Counted from the stretch's first letter, positions 53,852 through 63,529 are shown. The stretch: DNA of 63,663 nucleotides from Chloroflexota bacterium (GCA_026708035.1 JAPOVQ010000024.1:1-63663), one strand, 5' to 3'. The notes: generated by a model from the letters alone, not told the origin. Translations and numbers: made by a program.

Positions 53852-54694
53852 CTACTTCTCGATCGGCACGCCGATCATGGATCCCCACTCGGTCCACGAG
53901 CCGTCGTAGTTGCGCACGTTGGGCAACCCGAGCAGCTCCTTGAGCGCGAACCAGGTGTGCGAGGACCGCTCGCCGATACGGCAGTAGGCGATGATGTCCT
54001 TGTCGGCGGCCGCGCCCTTGCCGCCATATATCTCCTGCAGCTCGTCGGCCGTCTTGAAGGTGCCGTCATCCTCGTTGACTGCTGTGAGCCAGGGCACGTT
54101 GTGCGCGCCGGGGATGTGGCCCATGCGCTGCGCGGTCTCGGGCAGGCCCGGAGGCGCCATGATCTCGCCGTTGAACTCGGCCGGCGAGCGGACGTCGATC
54201 ATCACCGACTCGCTGTCGCCCAGCGCGTCGAGGACGTTGTGCTGAAACGCGCGCAGGGCGGCGTCGGGGGCCTTGGCCTGGTAGGAGGCGGGGGCAACCG
54301 ACGGCGCATCGGTCGTCAGCGCACGCCCGTCCTTCTCCCACTTCAAGCGCCCGCCGTTCATCAGGCTCACGGACTCGTGCCCGTAGAGCTTGAAGATCCA
54401 GTAGGCGAAGGCCGCGAACCAGTTGTTGTTGTCGCCGTAGAGGACCACGTGCGTGTCGTTGGCGATGCCGGAGGCGCTCAGCAACTCTTCCCACTGGGAC
54501 TGGGTAGCGATGTCGCGGCGGACCTGGTCGGAAAGCTGGGACTGCCAGTTCCAGCCGACGGCGCCGGCGATGTGACCCGATTCGTAGGCGGTGGTGTCGA
54601 CGTCCACTTCGACGAGCCGGACGTTCGGGTCGGCGCCGTGCTCGGCGACCCAGTCCGCGCTGACGAGCGCGTCGGGGTTTGCGTATTCAGCCAT
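53852..54694 (-). CDS. thiosulfate/3-mercaptopyruvate sulfurtransferase (two rhodanese domains)
   Basis: 280 residues with a GAGGAG site 6 bases before the ATG. Tandem rhodanese domains. The N-terminal one is inactive (LVEVDVDTTAYESGHIAGAV). The C-terminal one has MIDVRSPAEFNGEI and the active loop IIAYCRIGERSSHTWFAL, whose Cys takes up the sulfane sulfur. The ERSSHTW loop is like the CysA-type thiosulfate sulfurtransferases. Cytoplasmic; no signal peptide. Single gene. Confidence 0.93.
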   Translation of the reverse strand: MAEYANPDALVSADWVAEHGADPNVRLVEVDVDTTAYESGHIAGAVGWNWQSQLSDQVRRDIATQSQWEELLSASGIANDTHVVLYGDNNNWFAAFAYWIFKLYGHESVSLMNGGRLKWEKDGRALTTDAPSVAPASYQAKAPDAALRAFQHNVLDALGDSESVMIDVRSPAEFNGEIMAPPGLPETAQRMGHIPGAHNVPWLTAVNEDDGTFKTADELQEIYGGKGAAADKDIIAYCRIGERSSHTWFALKELLGLPNVRNYDGSWTEWGSMIGVPIEK

Positions 54695-54796
54695 AGGTTT
54701 CTCCTCGCGTCGTGCCGTTGTTAAGTTTGTCGGGCTGGTCGCCTATGTATCTTGGCAGCCGGAATTGCGAGCTACAACAGGAAAACGTGAGCCCTG

Positions 54797-55198
54797 ATGC
54801 GTGAGCCGTTTTCGGGTCCGGGGCACTCCGAGGCCGCGGTGGAGGTGGCGCGGCGGTCGTCCGGGCGGTTTCGCTTCGTGGTCGCGCGCGAGGCCGGCGG
54901 GGCCTGGTGGCTGCACGTGCAGCCGGCGCCGGCCATCACGAGCATGTCGCGTCGTTTTCGGGAAAGTCACGCGTTGCGGGTAATGGGATTTACGCCGGTC
55001 AGGAGATCACGTTTCTTCCCGGGTGCCTGCACGTTCGCCGGGTGTTACTCGCGCGAGATCCAATTCCCGTCGGGATCGGACGGGGCGGACGAGACGGCGG
55101 CGCGGATAGCAGCCGGCCTGGAGAAGGCCGTCGACGAGCTGATCGAGCTAGCCGCGGAGTTGGAGCCGCTGGGGATCGACCTGCCGCTGCCGGGTTAG
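54797..55198 (+). CDS. small hypothetical protein
   Basis: 133 residues from ATG 54797. High third-position GC in this frame supports coding. The sequence has basic strand text (RFRFVVAREAGGAWWLHVQPAP), a short cysteine pair (GACTFAGCYSREIQFP) and a C-terminal amphipathic helix (AAGLEKAVDELIELAAELEP). No family is recognised. It lies between divergently oriented minus-strand genes and ends 11 bp before the oxidoreductase stop. Confidence 0.45.
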   Translation: MREPFSGPGHSEAAVEVARRSSGRFRFVVAREAGGAWWLHVQPAPAITSMSRRFRESHALRVMGFTPVRRSRFFPGACTFAGCYSREIQFPSGSDGADETAARIAAGLEKAVDELIELAAELEPLGIDLPLPG

Positions 55199-55209
55199 CT
55201 CAGGCGGGG

Positions 55210-56208
55210 CTACTGGCGTCCGGCGAGGCGGTAGGCGTCGTGGACCAGCTGCATGGCGTTGGCGCAGTCCCTGGCGGTGATGGCCGGCGGGTCGCCGCGT
55301 CCCGCGCGTTCGAGCATGTCCGAGATGAGGGGCGGATAGTTTCCGGCGGCGGAAGCGGCGCCGGGATACCGATCGTCGCGTCCCGGCGCGATGACCTGCA
55401 ACCCATCGGGAACCACGCGCAGCGCCGCTTTTTCGCCGGCGACCTTGAACTCGAGATCGCTCTCGTTGGCGGGCCAGGTGGGCCAGGTATAGCCGACCTC
55501 GACGTGGATCAGCGCGCCGTCGCCATTGCGCAGCGTGGCCAGGGCGTAGTCCTCGACCTGCGCCTGGTGCACGCGGTTGCTGATGACCGCCGTCGCCACC
55601 GACACGTCGGGTCCCAACAGCATCCGGGCGAGGTCCATGCCGTGCCCGCCCAGGTTGAGCAGGGCGCCGCCGCCGGCAAGCTCCCGGTCCCACATCCAGG
55701 GTGAGTCCCATTCCACATAGCGCTGCATGGTGGGGCGGATGAGGCGCATCACGACGTGCGAGATTTTTCCGAATTCGCCGGCCTCGATCATGGCCTTGGC
55801 CCGCACGGCCCACGGCAGCAGGCGGTTGGGGAACGGCACCGCGGCCCAGGCGCCGCGCGCCTCGGCCAGGTCCGCCAATGCCGTCACGTCCTCGGCGGTG
55901 GTGCCCATCGGCTTTTCCATCATGAAGGGAATGTCGGCCTCGATGAGGAAGCGGGCGATGGCCGGCATGTCGATGTGCCGCCCCAGCGCGACGACGAAGT
56001 CGGGCTTGGTCTCGTCGATCATGGCGCGGTAGTCGGTGAAGGCCTGGCTGCCGTAGCGCTGTGCGCGGTCCTCGGCGAGGGCCAGGTCCGCGTCCGATAC
56101 GCCGACGATGTCGACGTCGAGATCGCGCAGCACCTGCAGGTAGGCGGCGTCGTAGGACGAGTGCCAGTGGTTGACTTCGGTGACGGCAACGCGTCGCGGA
56201 ATTGGCAT
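55210..56208 (-). CDS. Gfo/Idh/MocA family oxidoreductase
   Basis: 332 residues from ATG 56208. Rossmann-type N-terminus with VGVSDADLALAEDRAQRYG, the FMMEKPMGTTAEDV motif (EKP) and a C-terminal domain with GGGALLNLGGHGMDLARML (the GG...D-x-G-x-H pattern). The usual glycine-rich GxGxxG of the first strand is replaced by VTEVNHWHSSYD, so cofactor binding may differ. Substrate unknown, probably a sugar or inositol derivative. Confidence 0.85.
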   Translation of the reverse strand: MPIPRRVAVTEVNHWHSSYDAAYLQVLRDLDVDIVGVSDADLALAEDRAQRYGSQAFTDYRAMIDETKPDFVVALGRHIDMPAIARFLIEADIPFMMEKPMGTTAEDVTALADLAEARGAWAAVPFPNRLLPWAVRAKAMIEAGEFGKISHVVMRLIRPTMQRYVEWDSPWMWDRELAGGGALLNLGGHGMDLARMLLGPDVSVATAVISNRVHQAQVEDYALATLRNGDGALIHVEVGYTWPTWPANESDLEFKVAGEKAALRVVPDGLQVIAPGRDDRYPGAASAAGNYPPLISDMLERAGRGDPPAITARDCANAMQLVHDAYRLAGRQ

Positions 56209-56302
56209 GCAACATCACAGATGCGCGCGGGTATCGGACCGTACCATGCACCGTAGGAGTAGGCTTGCAGCAGAGAAACTCTGGACATTGGGGGTCTGAG
56301 AT

Positions 56303-56716
56303 TTGACCGACAAGCAGTCGTGGCAGAAGAAGGCGCGCGAGCTGGCGCGTCAGGCCGAGGCCGAGCTGAACAGCGAGCGCGTGCAGCAGCGAATCGGCGA
56401 GGCGCGGGCGGCGGTGGATGATGCCCTGGCGAGCGATCAGGCCCAGCGCCTGCGCGAGGACGCGAAGGCTCTCGGCGCGAAGGCTCGCAGCCAGGTCGAG
56501 GAGACCCTGGCGCGAGATGACGTGCAGCGGGTGCGAGAGGACGTACAGCAGATTGGCGAGAAGGCTCGTTGCGCGGTGGATGCCGCCATGCAGCGGCCCG
56601 AAGCGAAAGAGCTGCGCCGGAAGGTTGAGTCCGTGATCGAGGACGTCGGCGAGCGCCTGCGCCCGGAGGCGGCGAAGGACGAGAAGGAGCCGCCAAAGGA
56701 ATCCGGCGGCGCGTAG
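56303..56716 (+). CDS. amphipathic helical (coiled-coil, apolipoprotein/LEA-like) hypothetical protein
   Basis: 137 residues from TTG 56303. Almost wholly helical, charged and without strands: repeats of the type LREDAKALGAKARSQVEETL and VREDVQQIGEKARCAVDAAM, spaced by about 33 residues, followed by a Lys/Glu/Pro tail. No signal peptide or membrane segment. Such proteins often protect or organise nucleoid or membrane, but no function can be assigned. Confidence 0.65.
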   Translation: MTDKQSWQKKARELARQAEAELNSERVQQRIGEARAAVDDALASDQAQRLREDAKALGAKARSQVEETLARDDVQRVREDVQQIGEKARCAVDAAMQRPEAKELRRKVESVIEDVGERLRPEAAKDEKEPPKESGGA

Positions 56717-56822
56717 CGCCCGCAGCGCCTCGGCTTGACATAATCAATGACGTGGCGGCGAATCCGGTGGTTCGGCGGTAGGGGTTCGATGGCTAGGGAG
56801 GTGAAGCGATGACGCGTCACGC

Positions 56823-58349
56823 TTGCCGAACATGAGCAGGGTCAGGTTGGCGGACGCCGCCGCGCCGCTCGCGCTCAGCCTGGATATCGGGAGCTCGTCG
56901 GCGCGCGCGGCGCTCTACGACGCCCGCGGCCGCCGGGTCCGAAAGACGGCCGCGAAGATCGATCACCGGTTCCTCTCGACGACGGACGGCGGCGTCACCG
57001 CCGACGCCGAGGCGCTGAGCGACCGCGTGATCGAGGCCATCGACGAAGCCATGGCGCGGGCCGACTCGCGAACCCGCGATATCGCGGCGGTCGGATGCAG
57101 CGTGTTCGCGTCGAGCATTGTGGGCGTGGATGCGGCGGGCGAGGCGCTCACGCCGGTCTATACCTACGCCGACGTCAGAAACGCCGCCGACACCGCCGCC
57201 TTGCGTGACGAGTGGGACGCGCCGGCGCTCTATGACCGCACCGGGTGCCCGCTGCACGCCAGCTACCTGGCGCCGCGGTTCCGCTGGCTGGCGCGCACGC
57301 AGCCGGAGCTGTTGGCGAGCGTTGATCGCTGGGTTTCATTCGGTGAATACCTCTACGAACGCCTGTTCGGCCGCCCGTGTGGCCTTGGGGTATCGGCGGC
57401 TGCGTGGAGTGGCCTGCTCGACCGTCGAGCGATGGGCTGGGATCGCACCACCTTGGACGCCCTGGGTCTCGATGCCGACGCGCTCGGGCGGATCGACACG
57501 GAGAGCTCGCCGGTGCGCGGGCTTGCGCCTGCCTGGGCGGAACGGTGGCCGGCGCTTGCCGAGGCGGCCTGGTTCCCGGCCGTGGGCGACGGTGTGGCCA
57601 GCAACGTGGGGACGGCGGAAACGGATACGCCGGCGGTGGTCGTCAACCTGGGCACCAGCGCGGCGGTACGGGCCATCGTGCCGGGACCCGTCACGGCGGT
57701 GCCACGGGGCCTCTGGGAGTACCGCATAGCGCGTGACCGGTCGCTCCTCGGCGGCGCGCTGACCGACGGCGGCAACATGGTGCGCTGGGTGGCGGAGTTG
57801 ACCGGCTCGGGTCCCTCGAAGGGCTGGGACGCGCAGGTCGAAGATTTGCGGCCCGACGACCACGGCGTGACCCTGCTGCCGTTTCTCAGCGGCGAGCGAA
57901 GTCCGGGCTGGGACGACCAGGCGCGGGCAACGATCCACGGCCTGCGGCGGAATACGCGGGCCGAGGAGCTGCTGCTGGCGGGTATGGAGGCGGTGACTTA
58001 TCGCCTCACGCGGATCTACGACCTGCTGTCGGCTGAGCTGCCGTCGTTGCACTCGGTCACGCTGTCGGGCGGGGGCTTCCGACGGTCGAGAGCGTGGGCG
58101 CAGATGGTGGCCGACGCGTTTGGGCGGCCCGCGACGCGGTCGGCGGCGGTCGAAGCCACCAGCCGCGGCGCGGCGCTGTGGGCGCTGGCGCACTTGGGCG
58201 CCATCGAGTCGCCGGTTGCGGTCGATCAGCTTGGCGGCGAAGCGCTCGAGCCGGGAGCGGCCAATGGGGCGGTCTATCGCGCGGCGATGGAGCGGCAGGA
58301 GCGGCTCTATCGGCGGATGGCGGGCGCGGGGGATCTGGGGGACGCCTAG
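56823..58349 (+). CDS. FGGY carbohydrate kinase, gluconokinase-like
   Basis: About 508 residues from TTG 56823; ATG 56832 is an alternative start. Kinase of the hexokinase/actin fold: ALSLDIGSSSARAALYDARG (phosphate 1), AVGCSVFASSIVGVDAAG, VVVNLGTSAAVRAIV and VTLSGGGFRRSRAWAQMVAD (adenosine). The overall pattern and neighbours (rpiB, tal, pgi, zwf) suggest gluconate kinase feeding the pentose-phosphate route, but xylulose is possible. No gnd gene is in the window. Confidence 0.8.
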   Translation: MPNMSRVRLADAAAPLALSLDIGSSSARAALYDARGRRVRKTAAKIDHRFLSTTDGGVTADAEALSDRVIEAIDEAMARADSRTRDIAAVGCSVFASSIVGVDAAGEALTPVYTYADVRNAADTAALRDEWDAPALYDRTGCPLHASYLAPRFRWLARTQPELLASVDRWVSFGEYLYERLFGRPCGLGVSAAAWSGLLDRRAMGWDRTTLDALGLDADALGRIDTESSPVRGLAPAWAERWPALAEAAWFPAVGDGVASNVGTAETDTPAVVVNLGTSAAVRAIVPGPVTAVPRGLWEYRIARDRSLLGGALTDGGNMVRWVAELTGSGPSKGWDAQVEDLRPDDHGVTLLPFLSGERSPGWDDQARATIHGLRRNTRAEELLLAGMEAVTYRLTRIYDLLSAELPSLHSVTLSGGGFRRSRAWAQMVADAFGRPATRSAAVEATSRGAALWALAHLGAIESPVAVDQLGGEALEPGAANGAVYRAAMERQERLYRRMAGAGDLGDA

Positions 58350-58421
58350 CGCCGCCGCGCTTGCGTATCCTTAGCGGTGAGGCCTTTACCGGCGACGTCG
58401 CCGGTGTCACAGGAGACACGC

Positions 58422-58883
58422 ATGCGCGTTGCCGTCGGGGTCGACCACCGTGGATTCGCGGTCAAGGACGAGCTGCTGGCGCTGCTCGTGGATGCCGGTT
58501 ATGAGGTGCTGGACCTCGGCACGGACTCCGACGCGTCGGTGGACTATCCCGACTTCGCGGCGGCCGTGGGTCAGGCCATCGTGGACGGCGAGGCCGACCG
58601 CGGCATCGTGGTCTGCGGCAGCGGGGTCGGTGCATGCGTGGCGGCCAACAAGATTGCCGGCGTGCGCGCGGCGACGTGCCACGACACCTACTCGGCGCAC
58701 CAGGGGGTCGAGCACGACGACCTGAACCTGCTTTGCCTGGGCTCGTCGATCGTGGGCATGTCGCTGATCGCCGAAATCGTGGCGTCGTTTCTGGGCGCCG
58801 AATTCGCCGAGGCGGAAGAGCGCTACGTGCGTCGGCTGCGCAAGGTGCAGGCGCTCGAGCGCGGCGAGCGGCTGTCGCCGTAG
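58422..58883 (+). CDS. rpiB: ribose 5-phosphate isomerase B
   Basis: 153 residues from ATG 58422, 7 bases after AGGAG; the longer open frame is not supported. Interconverts ribose 5-phosphate and ribulose 5-phosphate. VGVDHRGFAVKDEL (D-H phosphate site), VVCGSGVGACVAANK with the catalytic Cys, and CHDTYSAHQGVEHDDLNLLC carrying the His residues. RpiB/LacAB family with normal length. In line with the FGGY kinase before and transaldolase after it. Confidence 0.95.
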   Translation: MRVAVGVDHRGFAVKDELLALLVDAGYEVLDLGTDSDASVDYPDFAAAVGQAIVDGEADRGIVVCGSGVGACVAANKIAGVRAATCHDTYSAHQGVEHDDLNLLCLGSSIVGMSLIAEIVASFLGAEFAEAEERYVRRLRKVQALERGERLSP

Positions 58884-59009
58884 CCCGACCTACACAGCCA
58901 CGCCAATGGCCGCTGCTACGCTGATTGCGAAACTAGGTGGTCCCGTTCGCAGGGAACCGTCCGGCCTCGACTTCCCCTGGGGCGTGAGAGGACAAAGGAG
59001 TCGCTGTTG

Positions 59010-60137
59010 ATGATGCGTAACCCGCTGCAGGAGCTCGTCGACCAGGGCCAGAGCGTCTGGCTGGACTACCTGAGCCGGGACTTGATCCGGTCCGGTCAAC
59101 TTGAAGAGATGATTGCGACCGATGGGCTGCGCGGCATCACGTCGAACCCGACGATCTTCCACGGGGCCATCTCGGGCAGCGATACCTACGACGACGAGAT
59201 CGCGTCGCTCTTCGCCGGCGGCCAGGACGCCGAGGAAACCTTCGAGACGCTGGCGATCGCGGACATTCGGGCGGCCTGCGACATCCTGCTGCGGGTGTAC
59301 GAGTCCACACAGGGCCGGGACGGATTCGTGAGCCTCGAAGTCTCGCCGCACCTGGCGCGGGATACCGATGGGACGGTGGCTGCCGCGCGACGCCTGGCGG
59401 ATCGGGTCGACTACCGCAACCTGATGATCAAGGTGCCGGCCACGCGCGAGGGGCTGCCGGCCATCGAGACACTGCTGGGCGAGGGGATCAACGTCAACAT
59501 CACGCTGATCTTCGCGCAGGAGGTTTACCGCGCGGTTGCGGAGTCGTATCTGAACGCGCTGGATGCGCGCGCCGCGCGCGGCGAATCGCTCGACGCCGTG
59601 GCGTCGGTGGCGAGCACCTTCGTCAGCCGCATCGACACTGCCGTCGACGACCAATTGGAGGCGCTGGCGGCCAGCCGTCCCGACGCGGCCACCGAAGCCC
59701 GCGACCTGCTGGGGCAGGCGGCCATCGCGAACTCCAAGGCCTGCTACCGAATCTTCGAGGAGGTCTTCGGCGGCGAGCGGTTCCAGCGACTGGCGGCCCG
59801 CGGGGCGCGCCGGCAGCGGCCGCTGTGGGCCAGCACCAGCACCAAGAACCCGGCCTATCCGACCACGCGCTACGTGGACGAGCTGATCGGCCCCGACACC
59901 GTCAACACGATGCCCGAGAACACCATGACGGCGTTCCGCGACACGGGTGAGGTGCAGGAGACGGTCCGCGCCGACATGGACTTCTGGGACGAGGTGCTCG
60001 AACGGCTCCAGCGGCTGGGCATCGACCTTGACGCGGTGATGGATCAGCTGGAAGACGAGGGCGTCCAGAAGTTCGTGGACTCCTACGACGAGCTCCTGGC
60101 CGATTTGGACGCGAAGGCAGCCGCGCTGCGCGCCTAA
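59010..60137 (+). CDS. tal: transaldolase
   Basis: 375 residues from ATG 59010 (TTG 59007 is also possible); AAAGGAG lies 9 bases before. Schiff-base aldolase of the pentose-phosphate pathway: GITSNPTIFHGAISGS, SLEVSPHLARDTDGTV, NLMIKVPATREGLPA (catalytic Lys in IKVPAT) and PLWASTSTKNPAYP. This is the long transaldolase form that, in several bacteria, is fused to glucose-6-phosphate isomerase. Here the isomerase is a separate gene 150 bp downstream, with a hairpin between. Confidence 0.95.
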   Translation: MMRNPLQELVDQGQSVWLDYLSRDLIRSGQLEEMIATDGLRGITSNPTIFHGAISGSDTYDDEIASLFAGGQDAEETFETLAIADIRAACDILLRVYESTQGRDGFVSLEVSPHLARDTDGTVAAARRLADRVDYRNLMIKVPATREGLPAIETLLGEGINVNITLIFAQEVYRAVAESYLNALDARAARGESLDAVASVASTFVSRIDTAVDDQLEALAASRPDAATEARDLLGQAAIANSKACYRIFEEVFGGERFQRLAARGARRQRPLWASTSTKNPAYPTTRYVDELIGPDTVNTMPENTMTAFRDTGEVQETVRADMDFWDEVLERLQRLGIDLDAVMDQLEDEGVQKFVDSYDELLADLDAKAAALRA

Positions 60138-60165
60138 GAAGGGTCTGAACAAGGCTATGGGCTTG

Positions 60166-60243
60166 ACCCCAATCCGTTCGATTACCCATTCGACAAGCTC
60201 AGAGCCGGCCCCGTACTTGATACGGGGGCGAACGGATTGGGGT
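60166..60243. repeat. hairpin with the same 15-bp arms as 34832-34884
   Basis: Arms ACCCCAATCCGTTCG (60166-60180) and CGAACGGATTGGGGT (60229-60243). The loop contains TTCGACAAGCTCAGAG and a nested CCCCGTACTTGATACGGGG (about 60210-60228) palindrome, which is otherwise free-standing near 25211 and 53605. Confidence 0.85.
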
Positions 60244-60287
60244 CGACATGTGCCGCGCGGCTCTACTTGGTCTGAGGTTCCCTAGTC

Positions 60288-61967
60288 ATGTCCTCCACGC
60301 CCCGGCTGGCGATGCGCGCCACGACGTTGGATATCTCCGACGCCGAGGCCCGGGCGGGCGCGGAACGGCTAGTTCAACGGCTTTCGGATGAGGACGCGTC
60401 GCTCTGGTCCGACGACGCCGGACAGCGCGCCGAGATTGGCAATCTGCTGGGCTGGATTCGCATTGCGGAGCGGCTGGAGCCGGAGGCTGGCGCCATTTCG
60501 AAGTGGGCGGCGGAGGCTTCGGACGGGATCGACGACGTGGTGTTGCTGGGCATGGGCGGGAGCAGCCTCGCGCCGGAGGTGATGGCGGCGATGCTGCCGG
60601 CGGTCGCGGGACGGCCGCGCTTGACGGTGCTCGACTCGACCGATCCGGCGACGGTGCGCCGGGTGAGCGGCGCCATAGACCTGACGCGCACGCTGTTCGT
60701 CGTGGCTAGCAAGTCCGGCGGCACCCTGGAGACGGCGACGCTGTATGCGACGTTTCGGGCGCAATACGAGGAACGCGGGATTCGCGATGCCGGGTCGCAC
60801 TTCATCGCGATCACCGATCCAGGGACCTCCATGGCCCAACGGGCAGCAGACGATGGATTCGCTCGCACGTTCCTCAACGACCCCCGGATCGGCGGACGCT
60901 ACTCGGCGCTGTCGTACTTCGGGCTGGTGCCGGCGGCGCTGGTCGGTCTAGACATTGCCGCGGTGCTGCGTGGCGCCGTCGAGTTCGGGCAGGCCGCGCT
61001 GGATGAGACTGACATTGCGCGAAACTCCGCCGTTCGACTCGGTCTGGCGCTGGGCGCGCTGGCGCAGCGGGGGCGGGACAAGCTGACGCTGGCGCTGTCG
61101 CCGACGACGCACCCGATCGGCGCGTGGATCGAGCAGCTCGTCGCGGAGAGCACCGGAAAGCATGGGCTTGGGATCGTGCCGGTGGACGGCGAGGCGCTCG
61201 GCGATCCGTCCGTCTACGGCGACGACCGCGTGTTCGTGGGCATATCCGTCGGCGACGAGGCGCTAGACGGCCTGGATGCGTTGGCCGAAGCCGGCCATCC
61301 GGTGATCCGGCTGACATTGAGCGACGTGCACGACCTGGGCGCCGAATTCTGGCGCTGGGAGCTGGCGACGGCCGTCGCCGGATGGGTGCTCGGCATCAAC
61401 CCGTTCGACCAGCCGAACGTCGAGGAGAGCAAGGCCAACACGGCGCGGGTGCTGGCGGGCGTGACCGACGGCGCTTCACCCCTGTCAGACCAGGCCACGT
61501 CGGCGGCTGGAGAAGCCCTGCGTGCCGCTGGCGCGTCGGGCATGACCGCAGCCGAGGCGGTGGCGACGTTTCTCAGCGACACGGCGCCGGGCGACTACGT
61601 GTCGATCCACGCCTACCTCGACCGCACGCCGGCCCACGAGGCCCGGCTGCGGGACATTCAGACGTCAATTCGCGACCGCACCAATTTGGCCACGACCTTG
61701 GGTTTTGGCCCGCGGTTTCTCCACTCCACCGGGCAGCTACACAAGGGTGGACCGAATAGGGGTGTATTCATGCAGATCACCTGCGATCACGGTGAGGACG
61801 TGCCGATTCCGGGCGAGGCCTACGGCTTTGCCACGCTGATCGACGCGCAGGCCGAGGGCGACCTGCGGTCGTTGCGCGACAAGGAGCGCCGGGTGCTGCG
61901 GCTGGCGGCAAGCGAACCGGCGGCGGCGCTCGACGAGCTTGCCGCGGTCGTGGAGAGACTGTCGTGA
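60288..61967 (+). CDS. pgi: glucose-6-phosphate isomerase
   Basis: 559 residues from ATG 60288. VVLLGMGGSSLAPEV (sugar-phosphate site), VLDSTDPATVRRV, VVASKSGGTLETATLYATFR (the S-K-S-G-G-T signature), INPFDQPNVEESK (second phosphate loop) and the C-terminal GQLHKGGPNRGVFMQI with the conserved Lys. The arrangement resembles the isomerase half of transaldolase/isomerase fusion proteins. Co-directional with tal and overlapping zwf by 4 bp (GTGA). Confidence 0.93.
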   Translation: MSSTPRLAMRATTLDISDAEARAGAERLVQRLSDEDASLWSDDAGQRAEIGNLLGWIRIAERLEPEAGAISKWAAEASDGIDDVVLLGMGGSSLAPEVMAAMLPAVAGRPRLTVLDSTDPATVRRVSGAIDLTRTLFVVASKSGGTLETATLYATFRAQYEERGIRDAGSHFIAITDPGTSMAQRAADDGFARTFLNDPRIGGRYSALSYFGLVPAALVGLDIAAVLRGAVEFGQAALDETDIARNSAVRLGLALGALAQRGRDKLTLALSPTTHPIGAWIEQLVAESTGKHGLGIVPVDGEALGDPSVYGDDRVFVGISVGDEALDGLDALAEAGHPVIRLTLSDVHDLGAEFWRWELATAVAGWVLGINPFDQPNVEESKANTARVLAGVTDGASPLSDQATSAAGEALRAAGASGMTAAEAVATFLSDTAPGDYVSIHAYLDRTPAHEARLRDIQTSIRDRTNLATTLGFGPRFLHSTGQLHKGGPNRGVFMQITCDHGEDVPIPGEAYGFATLIDAQAEGDLRSLRDKERRVLRLAASEPAAALDELAAVVERLS

Positions 61968-63529
61968 GCGCGGCGCAAGAGGCGACGCCGGCCACGGCCG
62001 TCGCCTCCGACGGCCAGGCGGCGCGCGGGAGCCACGATGCGCCGAAGCCCGGCGATCCCCATGCGCTCATCATTTTCGGCGGATCTGGCGATCTGGCGGG
62101 ACGCAAGCTCATTCCGGCGCTCTACAACCTGCGGCAGGACGGCCTGTTGCCGGATCGGTTCGCGGTGGTGGGGCAGGGGCGCCGTCCGATGGATGACGAC
62201 TCCTACCGCGCGACGCTGCTCGAGGCGGCGTCGAAGTACTCGCGCAGTGGGGCGCCGGAGGCCGAGAGCTGGGACGACTTCGCGCAGCGGGTGCACTACC
62301 TCAGGGGCGACTCCAGCGACGACGAGGGCTTCGACCGCCTGACGGCGGAGCTCCCGGCGCTGGAGGAGGCGCACGGGACCGGCGGCAACCGCATCTTCTA
62401 CCTGGCCACGCAGCCGAGCCTGTTTCCCGAGGTCATCCGGCGCCTGGGCGCATCGGGGCTGACCGAGTGCCCCGGAACGTGCCGCATCGTGATCGAGAAA
62501 CCCTTCGGGCGCGATCTTGAATCCGCCGCCGCGCTGCACGCCATCGCCAACAGCGTGTTCGACGAGTCCCAGATTTACCGGATCGACCACTACCTGGGTA
62601 AGGAGACGGTGCAGAACGTGCTGGTGTTTCGCTTTGCGAACAGCATCTTCGAGCCGGTGTGGAATCGCCGCTACGTGTCGCACGTGCAGATCACGGTGGC
62701 GGAGGAAGTGGGCGTCGAGGGTCGCGGCCGCTACTACGAAGAGGCGGGCGCGCTGCGGGACATCATGCAGAACCACATGATGCAGTTGCTGGCGGTGGTG
62801 GCCATGGAGCCGCCGGTGGACTTTGGCGCCGACGCGATTCGCGACGAGAAGGTGAAAGTGCTGCGGGCCCTGCGGCGCATGAGCGTGGCCGACGTGCGCA
62901 AGCACGTGGTGCGGGCGTCATACAGCCGGGGGCGCATGAATGGCGCCGACGTGCCGGCCTATCGCAGCGAAGACGGCGTGGCCGCCGACTCGCTCACCGA
63001 AACCTATGTCGCGGCGCGGTGGTTCATCGATAGCTGGCGCTGGCAGGGCGTGCCGTTCTACATGCGCACGGGCAAGCGGCTGACCAAGCGCGCCACCGAG
63101 ATCGCCATCCAGTTCCGCAGCGTGCCGCACCGGCTTTTCAGCGATTCGAGTTCGGACGGCGTGCCGCCAAACCGACTGGTGATGCGCATTCAGCCGAACG
63201 AGGGAATCTCGATCACGTTCGAGGCCAAGCAACCGGGCCCGTCGGTGCGCGTGCGTCCGGTGCGGATGGACTTCGGCTATGGGCAGGGATTCGCGGAGGA
63301 ATCGCCCGACGCCTACGAGCGGCTGCTGCTTGACGTGATGCTGGGCGACCAGACGCTGTTCATCCGCGGCGACGAGGCCGAGGCGGCCTGGGCCGCGGTG
63401 ATGCCGGTGCTGTCGGCGTGGCGCTTCGACGAAGGGCATCCGCTGCATTTCTACCAGGCCGGCGCCTGGGGTCCCGACGCGGCGGACGACCTGCTGGCGT
63501 CGGATGGGTTCCGGTGGCGGCGGTTGTAG
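61964..63529 (+). CDS. zwf: glucose-6-phosphate 1-dehydrogenase
   Basis: 521 residues from GTG 61964. First enzyme of the oxidative pentose-phosphate pathway, making NADPH. IIFGGSGDLAGRKLIPALYN (NADP loop), VIEKPFGRDLESAAALH, RIDHYLGKETVQNVLVFRFA (catalytic RIDHYLGKE) and YIRTGK-like YMRTGKRLTKR are all standard. The N-terminus has about 25 extra Ala-rich residues. Forms an operon with pgi. The only 6-phosphogluconate source evident is the gluconokinase-like gene. Confidence 0.97.
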   Translation: MSAAQEATPATAVASDGQAARGSHDAPKPGDPHALIIFGGSGDLAGRKLIPALYNLRQDGLLPDRFAVVGQGRRPMDDDSYRATLLEAASKYSRSGAPEAESWDDFAQRVHYLRGDSSDDEGFDRLTAELPALEEAHGTGGNRIFYLATQPSLFPEVIRRLGASGLTECPGTCRIVIEKPFGRDLESAAALHAIANSVFDESQIYRIDHYLGKETVQNVLVFRFANSIFEPVWNRRYVSHVQITVAEEVGVEGRGRYYEEAGALRDIMQNHMMQLLAVVAMEPPVDFGADAIRDEKVKVLRALRRMSVADVRKHVVRASYSRGRMNGADVPAYRSEDGVAADSLTETYVAARWFIDSWRWQGVPFYMRTGKRLTKRATEIAIQFRSVPHRLFSDSSSDGVPPNRLVMRIQPNEGISITFEAKQPGPSVRVRPVRMDFGYGQGFAEESPDAYERLLLDVMLGDQTLFIRGDEAEAAWAAVMPVLSAWRFDEGHPLHFYQAGAWGPDAADDLLASDGFRWRRL

